Assembly (NCBI RefSeq): GCF_030317205.1
Contig: NZ_JASZYB010000001.1
Coordinates: 806,001 to 870,000 of the forward strand
Source of the DNA: Variovorax sp. J2L1-78
GTDB lineage: Bacteria; Pseudomonadota; Gammaproteobacteria; Burkholderiales; Burkholderiaceae_C
Reading direction: 5' to 3'
DNA length: 64,000 nucleotides
Shown here: positions 17,080 to 30,515 of the stretch, in pieces
How the letters are laid out: each line of letters opens with the position of its first letter
How positions within the stretch are numbered: the first letter of the stretch is position 1
Notes under the pieces: generated by a model
Databases searched by the model: none
The model's input: only the letters and a program-made list of their open reading frames with translations
Told to the model about the DNA's origin: nothing
Program-made: the position numbers and the translations under genes

Positions 17080-18686
17080 CGACACCGCTGCTCGACGTTC
17101 AAGGGCTGCGCGTCGCCTTCGGCGGCAAGGCGGTGGTGCACGGCATCGACTTCCACATCGGCGTTGGCGAGAAGCTCGCGCTGGTCGGCGAATCGGGCTC
17201 GGGCAAGACCGTAACGGCGCTCAGCCTGCTGCGCCTCGTCCAGAACGCCGAGGTCCAGGGCAGCGCACGCTTCGCCGATGCGACGGGCGGCGGGCGTGAC
17301 CTGCTGGCGTTGTCCGAGCACGCGCTGCGCGGCATCCGCGGCAAGGAGATCGCGATGATCTTCCAGGAGCCGATGACCGCGCTGAACGCGCTCTACAGCG
17401 TCGGCGACCAGATCGCCGAGGTGCTCGAACTGCACGAGGGGCTGTCCAAACGCGATGCGCAGGAGGCCGCCGTCGCGCTGCTGGCCGACACCGGCATCCC
17501 CGAGCCGGCACGGCGTGCGCGGGCCTTCCCGCACCAGCTCTCGGGCGGGCAGCGTCAGCGCGCCATGATCGCCATGGCGCTGGCCTGCAAGCCGCGCCTG
17601 TTGTTGGCCGACGAGCCGACCACGGCGCTGGATGTCACGGTGCGCGGCCAGATCCTCGACCTGCTGAGCGCGCTCCAGCAGAAGCACGGCATGGCGGTCC
17701 TGCTGATCACGCACGACCTGAACCTGGTGCGTCGCTTCGCCGACCGCGTGGCGGTGATGGAAAGCGGCCACATCGTGGAGCAGGGCGCGGTGAGCGAGGT
17801 CTTCGGGGCGCCGCAGCATGCCTACACACGTCGCTTGATCGACAGCCGGCCGACGCGCGATGTCGTGCCGCCACCGACCACCGAGGCGCCGCCGGTGCTG
17901 GCGGCGCAGGGCCTGCGCGTGAGCTATCCCGTGCCGCGCCCCGGGATCGCCGGGTGGTTCCGCGCCGGCGCCTTCGTGGCGGTGCGAGGCGCCGATTTCC
18001 GGATCGCCCCGGGCGAGACGCTGGGCGTGGTCGGCGAGTCGGGCTCCGGCAAGTCGACCCTCGCGCTCGCCACGCTGGGCCTGCTGCGGCACGACGGCTC
18101 GCTCGCGGTCGGCGGCCAGCGCTGGGGCGCCGGCAGCACGCAGGACCGCGCGCTGCGCCGGACCATGCAGGTCGTCTTCCAGGACCCGTTCTCCTCGCTG
18201 TCGCCGCGCATGACGGTGGAGCAGATCGTGGGCGAGGGTCTCACGGTGCATGCGCCCGAACTCGACCGCGCGGCGCGCCGGGTGCGCGTGCTGGCGGCGC
18301 TGGCCGACGTCGGCCTGGGCGAGGCGCAGTTCCCCGCCTTGCTCGACCGCTATCCGCACGAGTTCTCGGGCGGGCAGCGCCAGCGACTGGCGATCGCGCG
18401 CGCGCTGATCGTCGACCCGACCCTGCTGGTGCTCGACGAGCCGACCAGCGCGCTCGACGTCACCATCCAGAAGCAGGTGCTCGGGCTGCTGCAGCGGCTG
18501 CAGCGCGAGCGGGGGCTGAGCTATCTGCTGATCACGCACGACATCGAGGTCATCGCCGCCATGGCGCACCAGGTCATCGTGATGAAGGACGGCGCCATCC
18601 TCGAACACGGGCCGGTCGAACAGGTGCTCGACGCCCCCGAACATCCCTACACGCGCAAGCTCGTGGCGGCCGCCGTGGCCGATTAG
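17076..18686 (+). CDS. yejF: Microcin C/peptide-type ABC transporter, dual ATPase
   Basis: A 536-residue protein with two complete ABC ATPase halves in one chain. Walker A sequences are G-E-S-G-S-G-K-T and, in the second half, G-E-S-G-S-G-K-S-T. Signatures are L-S-G-G-Q-R-Q-R and F-S-G-G-Q-R-Q-R, each with its own Walker B L-A-D-E-P-T and L-D-E-P-T. It replaces the separate OppD and OppF proteins. The GTG start at 17076 overlaps the yejE stop, which decides it over a longer reading upstream. It is the last gene of the importer operon. Confidence 0.94.
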   Translation: MTTPLLDVQGLRVAFGGKAVVHGIDFHIGVGEKLALVGESGSGKTVTALSLLRLVQNAEVQGSARFADATGGGRDLLALSEHALRGIRGKEIAMIFQEPMTALNALYSVGDQIAEVLELHEGLSKRDAQEAAVALLADTGIPEPARRARAFPHQLSGGQRQRAMIAMALACKPRLLLADEPTTALDVTVRGQILDLLSALQQKHGMAVLLITHDLNLVRRFADRVAVMESGHIVEQGAVSEVFGAPQHAYTRRLIDSRPTRDVVPPPTTEAPPVLAAQGLRVSYPVPRPGIAGWFRAGAFVAVRGADFRIAPGETLGVVGESGSGKSTLALATLGLLRHDGSLAVGGQRWGAGSTQDRALRRTMQVVFQDPFSSLSPRMTVEQIVGEGLTVHAPELDRAARRVRVLAALADVGLGEAQFPALLDRYPHEFSGGQRQRLAIARALIVDPTLLVLDEPTSALDVTIQKQVLGLLQRLQRERGLSYLLITHDIEVIAAMAHQVIVMKDGAILEHGPVEQVLDAPEHPYTRKLVAAAVAD

Positions 18687-18706
18687 ACAAAGAGACACCC
18701 TAAAGA

Positions 18707-19909
18707 ATGTCGAATATCGGAAAAGACCGGCGGGACGCCTGGCGCGCCGCGCTGGCCTGCATGGTCACGCTGGCCGTGGCGATGGGGCTGGGCCGCTTCG
18801 CCTTCACGCCCATGCTCCCCATCATGCTGCACGAGGGCAAGCTCGACCTGCAGGCCGGCGGCGTACTGGCCTCGCTCAATTACCTGGGCTACTTCATCGG
18901 CGCGGTGTCGTGCGCGTCGATCCGGTTGCGGCCGGCCTTCATGGTGCGCAGTGGCCTGCTGGCGACGGCGGCGCTGCTGCTGGGCATGGGGCTGTTGCAC
19001 GGTTTCACCGTCTGGGGCGCGCTGCGCGGCGCCGCGGGCGTGGTGAGCGCCTGGGTGTTCGTCTTCGCCTCCGGCTGGGGCCTGCGCCGCCTGGCCGAAA
19101 CCCATTCGCCCGCCCTGGGGGGTGTGATCTACACCGGCCCCGGGATCGGGATCGCGGTGACGGGCCTGCTGGGTGGCGTCACGGGGCGCTGGGGCTCGGA
19201 TGCGGCGTGGATCGGCTACGGCCTGCTGGCGCTGGTGCTCATCGCGCTGATCTGGCGGGTGTTCGACGACGGCGCGCAGGCGGCAACCGGCGCGGGCAGG
19301 GCGCCCGAAGCGCCGCAGCCCGAGGCGACGGCCCGCCACCGCAGCGATGCGCGCTGGCTGGTCGGGCTCTATGGCCTGGCCGGCTTCGGCTACATCATCA
19401 CGGCGACCTTTTTGCCGGTGATCGCGCGGCAGGCCCTTCCGGGTTCTCCCTGGCCCGATTTCTTCTGGCCGCTGTTCGGCCTGGCGATCGTGCCTGGCGC
19501 GCTGATCGGCGCGCGGGCGCCGATCGCCTGGGACAACCGGCTGTTGCTCGCCATCGCCTACGCGCTGCAGGCGGCGGGCGTCGTGCTCTCGGTGCTCTGG
19601 CCGACCATTTCGGGCTTTGCCGTGGGCAGTCTGCTGCTGGGCATGCCGTTCACCGCGATCACCCTGTTCGCCGTGCGCGAGGCCCGCCGGCTACGCGGCA
19701 ACGCAGCGGCCGGACTGATCGGTTACGCCACCGCCTCGTACGGCGTCGGACAGATCCTCGGGCCGCTGTTCGCGGCGCCGCTGGCGCAGCGCACCGGCTC
19801 CTTCGCCGTGCCCTTGCTGGTGGCTGCAGCCGCTCTGGCATTGGGTTCTTTGCTGTTTCTGGGGGTCTGGCGCAAAGCGAGAAGGCGCGGCGCCGTTTTC
19901 TCGGCTTAA
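18707..19909 (+). CDS. YbfB/YjiJ-family MFS transporter
   Basis: A 400-residue membrane protein with about twelve hydrophobic helices. The signature G-L-G-R-F-A-F-T-P-M-L-P in the first helix is typical of the YbfB/YjiJ branch of the major facilitator superfamily. Substrate is unknown in this family. It starts 20 bp after yejF on the same strand and could be co-transcribed with it. A possible promoter and a hairpin ending in T residues follow at 19939-19989, before rimP. Confidence 0.85.
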   Translation: MSNIGKDRRDAWRAALACMVTLAVAMGLGRFAFTPMLPIMLHEGKLDLQAGGVLASLNYLGYFIGAVSCASIRLRPAFMVRSGLLATAALLLGMGLLHGFTVWGALRGAAGVVSAWVFVFASGWGLRRLAETHSPALGGVIYTGPGIGIAVTGLLGGVTGRWGSDAAWIGYGLLALVLIALIWRVFDDGAQAATGAGRAPEAPQPEATARHRSDARWLVGLYGLAGFGYIITATFLPVIARQALPGSPWPDFFWPLFGLAIVPGALIGARAPIAWDNRLLLAIAYALQAAGVVLSVLWPTISGFAVGSLLLGMPFTAITLFAVREARRLRGNAAAGLIGYATASYGVGQILGPLFAAPLAQRTGSFAVPLLVAAAALALGSLLFLGVWRKARRRGAVFSA

Positions 19910-19938
19910 GGCGTCATTCATTTGAGAACCTTTTGGCA

Positions 19939-19944
19939 TATAAT
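19939..19944 (+). promoter_or_regulatory. Likely -10 box of the rimP-nusA-infB operon
   Basis: A perfect TATAAT at 19939-19944 stands in an AT-richer patch between the MFS gene and rimP. No good -35 is seen at 16-18 bp (a TTGAGA at 19922 is only 11 bp away), so the promoter may be weak or activator-assisted. Transcription would start near 19951, giving a leader of about 135 bases before rimP. Confidence 0.5.
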
Positions 19945-19960
19945 TCGAGGCTCACGACCA

Positions 19961-19989
19961 AACGGGCGGGTACCAACCGCCCGTTTTTT
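19961..19989 (+). terminator. Terminator-like hairpin in the rimP-nusA leader (possible attenuator)
   Basis: A perfect 9-bp stem, AACGGGCGG (19961-19969) with CCGCCCGTT (19977-19985), a 7-base loop, and a run of six T (19984-19989): an intrinsic terminator by sequence. It lies just downstream of the TATAAT and about 100 bp before rimP. It may end transcripts of the MFS gene and also attenuate the nusA operon, since NusA strengthens such terminators. Confidence 0.75.
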
Positions 19990-20086
19990 ATTGGGCGAAG
20001 CATTTCTCGGCATTTCTGGACGACAGCGAGCAGGGCGCGCTCGGTGAGCGACAGCCAAGAGCAATTTCAAGGGCACATACAGACAC

Positions 20087-20731
20087 GTGGCATTGCAGCA
20101 AGTAGTGGAACAAACCGTGGCCGGACTCGGCTACGACCTGGTCGAGATCGAAAGATCGGCCGGGGGATTGCTGCGCGTCACGATTGATCTGCCCTGGATC
20201 GCCCCCACCTCCGATGGGGTGCCCGGTGCGCCCGAACCCTTCGTGACGGTCGAGGATTGCGAGAAGGTCACGCGTCAGCTGCAATTTGCGCTGGAAGTCG
20301 ACGGGGCCGACTACAAGCGCCTCGAGGTGTCGTCGCCGGGCATCGACCGCCCGCTGCGGCATGAACAGGATTTCGAGCGTTTCGTCGGCGAAGTGATCGA
20401 CGTGACGCTGAAGGCGCCGATGGGCGCTGCGGCCGGCGGCCAGGTGGCGGCCAACCGCAAGAAGTTTCGCGGCACGCTGGAGCGGGCCGAGGCGGGTGGT
20501 TGGCAGATCGTCTGGAGCGAGGCCCCCGAACCCAAGCCGGGACAAAAGATCAGCAAGAAGCGCGCGCCTGCACCGTTGCATGCGCTCGGCTTTGCATTGG
20601 ACGAGTTGCGCGAAGCGCGGCTCGCGCCGATCGTGGACTTCAAGGGCCGCAGGCCCAAGACCCCGGCGGGGTCGGTGGAACAGGCCCCCGAGGGTCTTTC
20701 GGACATTGGCGACACGGAAGTGTCGGACTGA
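20087..20731 (+). CDS. rimP: Ribosome maturation factor RimP
   Basis: A 214-residue RimP, needed for 30S subunit assembly. Family marks are the start V-E-Q-T-V-A-G-L-G-Y-D-L-V-E-I-E, the central V-S-S-P-G-I-D-R-P-L (about residues 82-91) and the C-terminal SH3-like domain. It is longer than E. coli RimP (about 150) through an insert near residues 115-165 and a C-terminal tail, both common in Comamonadaceae. The start is GTG at 20087. First gene of the operon with nusA, 18 bp away. Confidence 0.95.
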   Translation: MALQQVVEQTVAGLGYDLVEIERSAGGLLRVTIDLPWIAPTSDGVPGAPEPFVTVEDCEKVTRQLQFALEVDGADYKRLEVSSPGIDRPLRHEQDFERFVGEVIDVTLKAPMGAAAGGQVAANRKKFRGTLERAEAGGWQIVWSEAPEPKPGQKISKKRAPAPLHALGFALDELREARLAPIVDFKGRRPKTPAGSVEQAPEGLSDIGDTEVSD

Positions 20732-20749
20732 CAAGAGGAGCGTAGTGGC

Positions 20750-22234
20750 ATGAATCGCGAAATGTTGATGTTGGTGGATGCGATCTCGCGCGAGAAGAAC
20801 GTCGAACGCGACGTCGTCTTCGGCGCGGTCGAATCCGCACTGGCGCAAGCCACCAAGAAGCTCCATCAGGGCGACGTGGACATCCGCGTGGCCGTCGACC
20901 GCGACAGCGGCGACTACGAGACCTTCCGCCGCTGGCACGTCGTTCCCGATGAAGCCGGCCTGCAGTTGCCCGACCAGGAAATCCTCCTGTTCGAAGCCAA
21001 GGAAGAGATGCCCGACATCGAGGTCGACGAATACATCGAAGAAACGGTGGACTCGGTCCCGATCGGCCGCATCGGCGCCATGGCCGCCAAGCAGGTGATC
21101 CTGCAGAAGATCCGCGACGCCGAGCGCGAGATGCTGCTCAACGACTTCATGTCGCGCGGCGACAAGATCTTCGTGGGCACCGTCAAGCGCCTGGACAAGG
21201 GCGACATCATCGTGGAAGCCGGCCGCGTCGAAGGGCGTCTGCGCCGCAGCGAGATGATCGCCAAGGAAAACCTGCGCAACGGCGACCGCGTGCGGGCCAT
21301 GATCATGGAGGTCGACCTGACGCTGCGCGGCGCGCCGATCATCCTGTCGCGCTCTGCGCCGGAATTCATGATCGAACTCTTCCGCCAGGAAGTGCCCGAG
21401 ATCGAACAGGGCCTGCTCGAGATCAAGAGCTGCGCCCGTGACCCGGGTTCGCGCGCCAAGATCGCCGTGCTCTCGCACGACAAGCGGGTCGATCCGATCG
21501 GCACCTGCGTCGGCGTGCGTGGCACCCGCGTGAACGCCGTGACGAACGAACTCGCCGGTGAACGCGTCGACATCGTGCTGTGGTCCGAGGACCCCGCCCA
21601 GTTCGTGATCGGTGCACTGGCGCCGGCCAACGTGTCGTCCATCGTGGTGGACGAAGAGAAGCACGCCATGGACGTGGTGGTCGACGAGGAAAACCTCGCC
21701 ATCGCCATCGGCCGCGGCGGCCAGAACGTGCGCCTGGCGTCCGACCTGACGGGTTGGAAGATCAACATCATGGACGCGAACGAGTCAGCCCAGAAGCAGG
21801 CGCTCGAAACCGATTCCAGCCGCAAGCTCTTCATGGAGAAGCTCGATGTGGACGAGGAAATCGCCGACATCCTGATCAACGAAGGTTTCACCAGCCTGGA
21901 AGAAGTGGCCTATGTGCCGATCTCCGAGCTGCTCGAAATCGAGAGCTTCGACGAAGACACGATCAACGAGCTGCGCACCCGTGCCAAGGATGCTTTGCTC
22001 ACGATGGAAATCGCGAAGGAAGAAAGCGCCGAAGGCGTCTCGCAGAATCTGCGCGACCTCGAAGGCCTCGACCCCGAGCTCATTCCAAAGCTGGCCGAAG
22101 CGGGTGTCCACACCCGCGACGACCTGGCCGACCTCGCGGTCGACGAACTCACCGAGATCACCGGCCACAGTGCCGATGACGCCAAAGCCCTCATCTTGAA
22201 AGCCCGTGAACATTGGTTCGCGGGCCAAGAGTGA
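20750..22234 (+). CDS. nusA: Transcription termination/antitermination factor NusA
   Basis: A 494-residue NusA. In order: an RNA polymerase-binding N-domain (1-125), an S1 domain (about 135-200, starting G-T-V-K-R), two KH domains (about 200-345, with [10 protein letters not shown] and G-R-G-G-Q-N-V-R) and two C-terminal acidic helix-hairpin repeats (about 360-490). AAGAGGAG precedes the ATG. It controls pausing, intrinsic termination and antitermination. In E. coli NusA represses its own operon, which makes the hairpin upstream of rimP relevant. Confidence 0.98.
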   Translation: MNREMLMLVDAISREKNVERDVVFGAVESALAQATKKLHQGDVDIRVAVDRDSGDYETFRRWHVVPDEAGLQLPDQEILLFEAKEEMPDIEVDEYIEETVDSVPIGRIGAMAAKQVILQKIRDAEREMLLNDFMSRGDKIFVGTVKRLDKGDIIVEAGRVEGRLRRSEMIAKENLRNGDRVRAMIMEVDLTLRGAPIILSRSAPEFMIELFRQEVPEIEQGLLEIKSCARDPGSRAKIAVLSHDKRVDPIGTCVGVRGTRVNAVTNELAGERVDIVLWSEDPAQFVIGALAPANVSSIVVDEEKHAMDVVVDEENLAIAIGRGGQNVRLASDLTGWKINIMDANESAQKQALETDSSRKLFMEKLDVDEEIADILINEGFTSLEEVAYVPISELLEIESFDEDTINELRTRAKDALLTMEIAKEESAEGVSQNLRDLEGLDPELIPKLAEAGVHTRDDLADLAVDELTEITGHSADDAKALILKAREHWFAGQE

Positions 22235-22258
22235 CGGTCATGGGAGCACGAAGCACAT

Positions 22259-25183
<2,925 letters not shown>

Positions 25184-25204
25184 GGCGCCCCAGCGAAACG
25201 GACG

Positions 25205-25576
25205 ATGCCCAAGCGCAAAGCAGCAGCCCCCAACCGCGCCTTCAAGGTGGCCGATCAGATCCAGCGCGATCTGACGGAACTGATCGCGCGCGAGTTGAAG
25301 GACCCGCGCGTGGGCATGGTCACGATCCAGGCGGTCGAGGTCACGCCCGACTACGCGCACGCGAAGATCTACTTCAGCCTGCTCGTAGGCGACCCGGTCG
25401 TCACGACCGAAGCGTTGAACCAGGCCGCGGGGTTCCTGCGCAACGGCCTGTTCAAGCGACTTCAGATCCATACCGTGCCGACGCTGCATTTCCTGTTCGA
25501 CCGCACCACCGAGCGTGCGGCCGACATGAATGCGCTCATCGCGCAGGCCGTCGCTTCCCGCTCGAAGGAAGAGTAG
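25205..25576 (+). CDS. rbfA: Ribosome-binding factor A
   Basis: A 123-residue KH-like protein for late 30S maturation and 16S 5' end processing. Family marks are the start ([13 protein letters not shown]), [12 protein letters not shown] near residue 30, and L-H-F-L-F-D-R-T near the C-terminus. It lies 21 bp after infB and ends 2 bp before truB, in the common operon order. Confidence 0.96.
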   Translation: MPKRKAAAPNRAFKVADQIQRDLTELIARELKDPRVGMVTIQAVEVTPDYAHAKIYFSLLVGDPVVTTEALNQAAGFLRNGLFKRLQIHTVPTLHFLFDRTTERAADMNALIAQAVASRSKEE

Positions 25577-25578
25577 GC

Positions 25579-26547
25579 ATGAACGCGCCGCGCACCAGGG
25601 TGCAACGGCGCCCTGTGCACGGGGTGCTGCTGCTCGACAAGCCGCTGGGTTTCTCCAGCAACCAGGCCTTGCAGAAAGCCAAGTGGTTGTTGCGTGCCGA
25701 GAAGGCGGGCCACACCGGCACGCTGGATCCGCTCGCGACCGGCGTGCTGCCGCTGTGCTTCGGCGCGGCGACCAAATTCAGCCAACTGCATCTCGATGCC
25801 GACAAGACCTACGTGGCGACGGTGCAGCTCGGCGTGAAAACGTCGACTGGCGATGCCGAGGGCGAGGTGATCGCCGAACGCCCGGTGCAGTTGACGCCCG
25901 ACGATCTGGCCCGCGTGGCGGCGCAGTTCACCGGCGCCATCCGCCAGGTGCCGCCGATGCACAGCGCCCTGAAGAAGGACGGCAAGGCACTCTACGAATA
26001 CGCCCGTGAAGGGATCGACGTCGAGCGGGCACCCCGCGACGTGTCGATCCACGCGCTGGCGCTGACCGCGCTGTCGCCAGACACCCTCCGCCTCGTCGCC
26101 ACCGTCAGCAAGGGCACCTACATCCGGACGCTCGGCGAAGACATCGGCGAGGCGCTGGGCTGCGGCGCGCACCTCACGTCGCTGCGGCGCACCGCCACCG
26201 GCGACTTCACCGAGACGCAATGCGTCACGATCGAGGCGCTGGAAGCGATGTCCGAGGACGAACGCCTGGCCCGCCTGCTGCCGGCCGAAGCGCTGGTCGC
26301 CGGCCACAGCCGCGTCACGCTGGGCACGGAAGATGCGGCGCGTTTCCTGTCGGGCCTGCGCCGCCGCGGCGACTGGGCTGACGCCACCGAGGTGGCCGTC
26401 TTCGGCGAGGAGCCGGCGGCCTTCCTCGGCACGGCCCATGTCACGGCCAACGAATTGATCCCGGGGCGCTTGCTGAACCCCATCGAAATCCAGCAAATCC
26501 TTTTGAACGCACCAGCGAACGCAACTCTCTGCGAGACCACACCATGA
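25579..26547 (+). CDS. truB: tRNA pseudouridine(55) synthase
   Basis: A 322-residue TruB, which makes pseudouridine 55 in the T loop of all tRNAs. The catalytic Asp50 lies in [12 protein letters not shown]. The [12 protein letters not shown] start and the later S-K-G-T-Y-I-R-T-L motif are also present. The C-terminal domain is of normal length. Its stop codon overlaps the typA start (ATGA). Confidence 0.97.
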   Translation: MNAPRTRVQRRPVHGVLLLDKPLGFSSNQALQKAKWLLRAEKAGHTGTLDPLATGVLPLCFGAATKFSQLHLDADKTYVATVQLGVKTSTGDAEGEVIAERPVQLTPDDLARVAAQFTGAIRQVPPMHSALKKDGKALYEYAREGIDVERAPRDVSIHALALTALSPDTLRLVATVSKGTYIRTLGEDIGEALGCGAHLTSLRRTATGDFTETQCVTIEALEAMSEDERLARLLPAEALVAGHSRVTLGTEDAARFLSGLRRRGDWADATEVAVFGEEPAAFLGTAHVTANELIPGRLLNPIEIQQILLNAPANATLCETTP

Positions 26548-28370
26548 GTACCCCCAAGCAAATCCGCAACATCGCCATCATTGCCCACGTGGACCATGGC
26601 AAGACCACGATGGTCGACCAGCTGCTGCGCCAGTCCGGCACCTTCGCCGAGCACGAGAAGGTCGTCGACACCGTGATGGACAACAACGCGATCGAAAAGG
26701 AACGCGGCATCACCATCCTGGCGAAGAACTGCGCCGTGACCTGGGAAGGCACGCACATCAACATCGTCGACACCCCCGGTCACGCGGACTTCGGCGGTGA
26801 AGTGGAACGCGCGCTGTCGATGGTCGACGGCGTGGTGCTGCTGATCGACGCGCAGGAAGGCCCGATGCCGCAGACGCGCTTCGTGACCAAGAAGGCGCTG
26901 GCCCTGGGCCTCAAGCCCATCCTGGTCGTGAACAAGGTCGACAAGCCGGGCGCGCGCCCCGATTTCGTGGTCAATGCCGCCTTCGACCTGTTCGACAAGC
27001 TCGGCGCGACCGACGAACAACTCGATTTCCCCGTGGTGTATGCCTCGGGCATCAATGGCTGGTCGTCGCTGGAAGAAGGCGCAGCGGGTGAGCAGTGGGG
27101 CCCCGACATGTCGGCCCTGTTCAACACCATCCTCAAACACGTGCCGGCCCAGAAGGGCGATCCGGCCGCGCCGCTGCAGCTGCAGATCTCGGCACTCGAT
27201 TTCTCGACCTTCGTCGGCCGCATCGGCGTGGGCCGCATCAGCCAGGGCACCATCAAGCCGATGATGGACGTGGTGGTCATGGAAGGTCCGGACGGCAAGG
27301 CCATCAAGGGCCGTGTCAACCAGGTGCTGACCTTCCAGGGCCTCGAACGCGTGCAGGCCACCGAGGCCGGCCCGGGTGAAATCGTGCTGATCAACGGCAT
27401 TGCCGACCTGAACATCGGCGTGACCGTGACCGACCCGGCCAAGCCGTCGCCGCTGCCGATGCTCAAGGTCGACGAGCCGACGCTGACCATGAACTTCTGC
27501 GTCAACACCAGCCCGCTGGCCGGCCGCGAAGGCAAGTTCGTCACCAGCCGCCAGATCTGGGACCGCCTGCAGAAGGAACTGCAGCACAACGTGGCACTGC
27601 GCGTGAGCGAGACCGACGAAGAAGGCATCTTCGAAGTCATGGGCCGCGGCGAACTGCACCTGACCATCCTGCTGGAAAACATGCGCCGCGAAGGCTTCGA
27701 GATGGCCGTGAGCAAGCCGCGCGTGGTGATGAAGGACGTGGACGGCGAGAAGCACGAACCCATCGAGCTGGTGACCGCCGACATCGAAGAGCAGCACCAG
27801 GGCGGCGTGATGCAGGCTCTGGGCGAGCGCAAGGGCGAGCTGGTCAACATGGAACCGGACGGCCGCGGGCGCGTGCGTCTCGAGTACCGCATCCCGGCGC
27901 GTGGCCTGATCGGCTTCACCAACGAGTTCCTGAATCTGACGCGCGGCTCGGGCCTCATCAGCAACATCTTCGACAGCTACGAAGCGCACAAGGGCGACAT
28001 CGGCGGCCGCAAGAACGGCGTGCTGATTTCCATGGACGACGGTGAAATCTTCACCTACGCCCTGGGCAAGCTGGACGACCGCGGCCGCATGTTCGTCAAG
28101 GCGAACGATCCGGTGTACGAAGGCATGATCGTCGGCATCCACAGCCGCGACAACGACCTGGTGGTGAATGCCACCCGCACCAAGCAGCTGACGAACTTCC
28201 GCGTGTCCGGCAAGGAAGACGCGGTCAAGATCACGCCCCCGATCGAACTCACGCTGGAATACGGCGTGGAATTCATCGAGGACGACGAGCTGGTCGAGAT
28301 CACGCCCAAGAGCGTTCGCCTGCGCAAGCGCTTCCTCAAGGAAAGCGAACGCAAGCGCGCCGGCCGCTGA
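26544..28370 (+). CDS. typA: Ribosome-associated GTPase TypA/BipA
   Basis: A 608-residue translational GTPase with the TypA layout. The G domain has A-H-V-D-H-G-K-T at residues 14-21, E-R-G-I-T-I-L, D-T-P-G-H and N-K-V-D. Domain II, the EF-G like III and V domains and the TypA-specific C-terminal domain follow. TypA aids 50S assembly and growth under stress and cold. The ATG overlaps the truB stop, so it is the last gene of the rimP operon by spacing. The next gene, 27 bp on, is unrelated. Confidence 0.97.
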   Translation: MSTPKQIRNIAIIAHVDHGKTTMVDQLLRQSGTFAEHEKVVDTVMDNNAIEKERGITILAKNCAVTWEGTHINIVDTPGHADFGGEVERALSMVDGVVLLIDAQEGPMPQTRFVTKKALALGLKPILVVNKVDKPGARPDFVVNAAFDLFDKLGATDEQLDFPVVYASGINGWSSLEEGAAGEQWGPDMSALFNTILKHVPAQKGDPAAPLQLQISALDFSTFVGRIGVGRISQGTIKPMMDVVVMEGPDGKAIKGRVNQVLTFQGLERVQATEAGPGEIVLINGIADLNIGVTVTDPAKPSPLPMLKVDEPTLTMNFCVNTSPLAGREGKFVTSRQIWDRLQKELQHNVALRVSETDEEGIFEVMGRGELHLTILLENMRREGFEMAVSKPRVVMKDVDGEKHEPIELVTADIEEQHQGGVMQALGERKGELVNMEPDGRGRVRLEYRIPARGLIGFTNEFLNLTRGSGLISNIFDSYEAHKGDIGGRKNGVLISMDDGEIFTYALGKLDDRGRMFVKANDPVYEGMIVGIHSRDNDLVVNATRTKQLTNFRVSGKEDAVKITPPIELTLEYGVEFIEDDELVEITPKSVRLRKRFLKESERKRAGR

Positions 28371-28397
28371 TCGTCGGCTGATCGTTTTGGGGCCGCC

Positions 28398-29276
28398 TTG
28401 ACCCTGACCCACGGCCGCGCGGTCTGGATGATGGTCGGCGTGACCCTGATGTGGGCCACGGCCGGCGTCGTCACGCGCCATCTCGAAGGGGCGCGAAGCT
28501 TCGAAGTGACCTTCTGGCGCAGCGCGTTCACCGCGCTGGCGCTGTTGGTCGTCCTGCCAGCCTGGCAGGGACCCGGCGTCTTCTCGAAGATCCGCCACGG
28601 CGGGCGGGCGCTGTGGATCTCCGGCGTCTGCTGGAGCGTGATGTTCACCGCCTTCATGGTGGCACTCACGCTGACCAGCACCGCCAACGTGCTGGTCACG
28701 CTGGCCGCCGGGCCGCTGCTGACCGCGCTGGCGGCACGCCTCTTCATCGGCCATCGCCTGCCGCTGCGCACCTGGCTCGCCATCGCGGCGGCCGGCGTGG
28801 GTATCGGCTGGATGTACGGCACGCAGATCGGCAACGGCGAATGGCTGGGCACGCTGGTGGCGCTGTGCGTCCCGATTGCCGGTGCCGCCAACTGGACATC
28901 CGTGCAGCATGCGAACGCGCAAGGCCAGCGCATCGACCTCGTGCCTGCCGTGCTGATTGGTGCCGTGCTGTCCTCGCTGCTGACGCTGCCACTCGCCTGG
29001 CCGCTCCAGGCCACCGACCGGGACCTGACGCTGCTGGGCTTCCTCGGCGTGTTCCAGCTCGCGATTCCGTGCGTGATGTCGGTGCTGTGCGCCCGCGTGC
29101 TCAGTGCGCCCGAGGTATCGCTGCTGGCCCTGCTGGAGGTCATCTTCGGCATCACGCTGGCCTGGCTGGGCGCAGGTGAGGTGCCGGGAGCCACCGTGCT
29201 GACGGGCGGCGCGATCGTGGTCGGCGCGCTGGTCGCCAACGAGCTGGTGGCGATGCGGGCGCGGCGCGCGGGCTAA
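28398..29276 (+). CDS. EamA/DMT-family transporter
   Basis: A 292-residue membrane protein with ten hydrophobic helices in two EamA halves (about 10-140 and 150-285). The first helix contains M-M-V-G-V-T-L-M-W-A-T-A-G-V-V-T-R-H, typical of this family. Start is TTG at 28398 with GGGG upstream. Substrate is unknown. It ends shortly before a strong bidirectional terminator. It is not closely similar to the DMT protein at 2637-3506. Confidence 0.85.
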   Translation: MTLTHGRAVWMMVGVTLMWATAGVVTRHLEGARSFEVTFWRSAFTALALLVVLPAWQGPGVFSKIRHGGRALWISGVCWSVMFTAFMVALTLTSTANVLVTLAAGPLLTALAARLFIGHRLPLRTWLAIAAAGVGIGWMYGTQIGNGEWLGTLVALCVPIAGAANWTSVQHANAQGQRIDLVPAVLIGAVLSSLLTLPLAWPLQATDRDLTLLGFLGVFQLAIPCVMSVLCARVLSAPEVSLLALLEVIFGITLAWLGAGEVPGATVLTGGAIVVGALVANELVAMRARRAG

Positions 29277-29296
29277 GCGTCCGGCGATCACCCATG

Positions 29297-29322
29297 AAAA
29301 AGCCGGCTCGTGCCGGCTTTTT
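29297..29322. terminator. Bidirectional intrinsic terminator
   Basis: AAAAAGCCGGC (29297-29307) pairs with GCCGGCTTTTT (29312-29322) around a TCGT loop. A-run and T-run on the two sides make it work in both directions, between the converging DMT transporter and lipoprotein genes. Confidence 0.9.
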
Positions 29323-29340
29323 GTTGGCGCTACGACGCGT

Positions 29341-29730
29341 TCAAGGGCGTGCGAGTTTCCAGACGCCGCCGACGCCGTCGCCGGTGCGGTCGCCGGCCTT
29401 GGCGTCCTTGGCCCAGTAGTAGAGCGGGGCGCCCTTGTAGGCCCACTGCTTCTTGCCGTCGTCGCGCACGACGACGCTGTAGTCGCCCATCGGCTTGGCG
29501 GTATCGGGGGCGAGCAGCGCCGGCCAGTTGGTGATGCACGGGCCGTTGCAGGCCGACTTGCCGCTGCCGACCGCATCACGGCCGAAGGTGTAGAGCGTCA
29601 TCCCGTTCGGGCCGACCAGCACGCCGTCGGCCGTGCGCGTCGGCGTATCGGGCGCCGAGGCGGTCTTGTTCATCATGCCGCAGCCGGACAGCAGGGCGAT
29701 GGCGAGGATGGAAGTGCTGAGCAGTTTCAT
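29341..29730 (-). CDS. Small lipoprotein with two Yx(F/W)xxD repeats (COG4315/PF03640 type)
   Basis: A 129-residue secreted protein. Residues 1-16 form a lipoprotein signal ending in L-L-S-G-C, so Cys should be lipidated. Two copies of the family repeat are visible, L-Y-T-F-G-R-D and L-Y-Y-W-A-K-D, with a C-x-G-x-C-x-x-x-W-P stretch between them. The function of this family is not known. The ATG at 29730 has GGAG upstream. It lies 55 bp after the anti-sigma gene on the same strand and may be part of the sigma operon or a target of it. Confidence 0.85.
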   Translation of the reverse strand: MKLLSTSILAIALLSGCGMMNKTASAPDTPTRTADGVLVGPNGMTLYTFGRDAVGSGKSACNGPCITNWPALLAPDTAKPMGDYSVVVRDDGKKQWAYKGAPLYYWAKDAKAGDRTGDGVGGVWKLARP

Positions 29731-29785
29731 GGAGGGTTCTCCTTCGGTTAAAAAACTTGTGTGACAAGGTGGACGCACGGGGGCG

Positions 29786-30502
29786 TCACAGCTGACGGTA
29801 CACCAGCGTGGCCAGCCGCAGCAACGCGTCGCGTGGGAGTTTCCCGGCCAGGGCATACCCGAAGCCGCGGTCGACCCAGTAGAAGCTGGGCACCGGCCCG
29901 TCGGTCGAAAAACGGAAGGCCGATTCGCCCACCTGGGCGGATGCCATCGGGGTCTTGAGCTCGCCCAGATAGAGCGTCACGCGCTGGCCGCTGCGGTCTT
30001 CGAACATGAACTGGGCACGCGCCCCCGCATCGCCGGGCAGCAGCCGGCCACCCACCAGCGTGTAGCCTTCGGCGGTCAGGTCGGGCGTCTTCAGCGGCTT
30101 GTCGAGCCGGCGTGACAGCCACTGGACCAGGTGCTGTTCCTCCGTGGCCGCTACCTCGACTGGGTGGCGCTTCTCGGGCGCATACACGGCATGGGCCACG
30201 GACGCCGCATGCACGAACTCGCGCGTGGCCGGCGCGCGGGCCAGTTGCCTCGCGCCGCTGGCGGCGGTCCATTGCCCGTTGGCCAACCAGCCGGCGCCGA
30301 AGGCGATCAGCACCGCAGCGGCCAACCCGCCCCAGCGCGTCCAGAGCGCCTGGCGCGCGAAGCGACGATCGGCCTGGCCGGCGGCGGCGAGCAATGCCGG
30401 CGGGACCGGTGCATCGAGGACGTCGCGGTGCAACCGGCGCAGGGCGGCACGCTGCGCTTCCCAGTCGGGAAGGTCATGGTCGGGTGGCGCAGGGTGGTTC
30501 AT
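29786..30502 (-). CDS. Anti-sigma factor, single membrane span
   Basis: A 238-residue protein with a charged cytoplasmic N-terminus (1-55, W-E-A-Q-R-A-A-L-R-R-L-H), one transmembrane helix (about 57-75) and a larger outer domain. This is the layout of membrane anti-sigma factors. It starts 13 bp after the ECF sigma gene. No zinc-binding H-x3-C-x2-C is seen, so it is not a ZAS-type redox sensor. It should hold the sigma factor at the membrane until an envelope signal arrives. Confidence 0.85.
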   Translation of the reverse strand: MNHPAPPDHDLPDWEAQRAALRRLHRDVLDAPVPPALLAAAGQADRRFARQALWTRWGGLAAAVLIAFGAGWLANGQWTAASGARQLARAPATREFVHAASVAHAVYAPEKRHPVEVAATEEQHLVQWLSRRLDKPLKTPDLTAEGYTLVGGRLLPGDAGARAQFMFEDRSGQRVTLYLGELKTPMASAQVGESAFRFSTDGPVPSFYWVDRGFGYALAGKLPRDALLRLATLVYRQL

Positions 30503-30515
30503 GGCGTGGCGGCAT

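Noticed and set aside
16749-18698. A 649-codon minus-strand frame opposite yejE/yejF
   Set aside because: Antisense shadow of an ABC ATPase with both nucleotide sites intact.
26118-29579. A 1153-codon minus-strand frame across truB, typA and the DMT gene
   Set aside because: Antisense shadow of three recognised genes; no domain or ribosome site.
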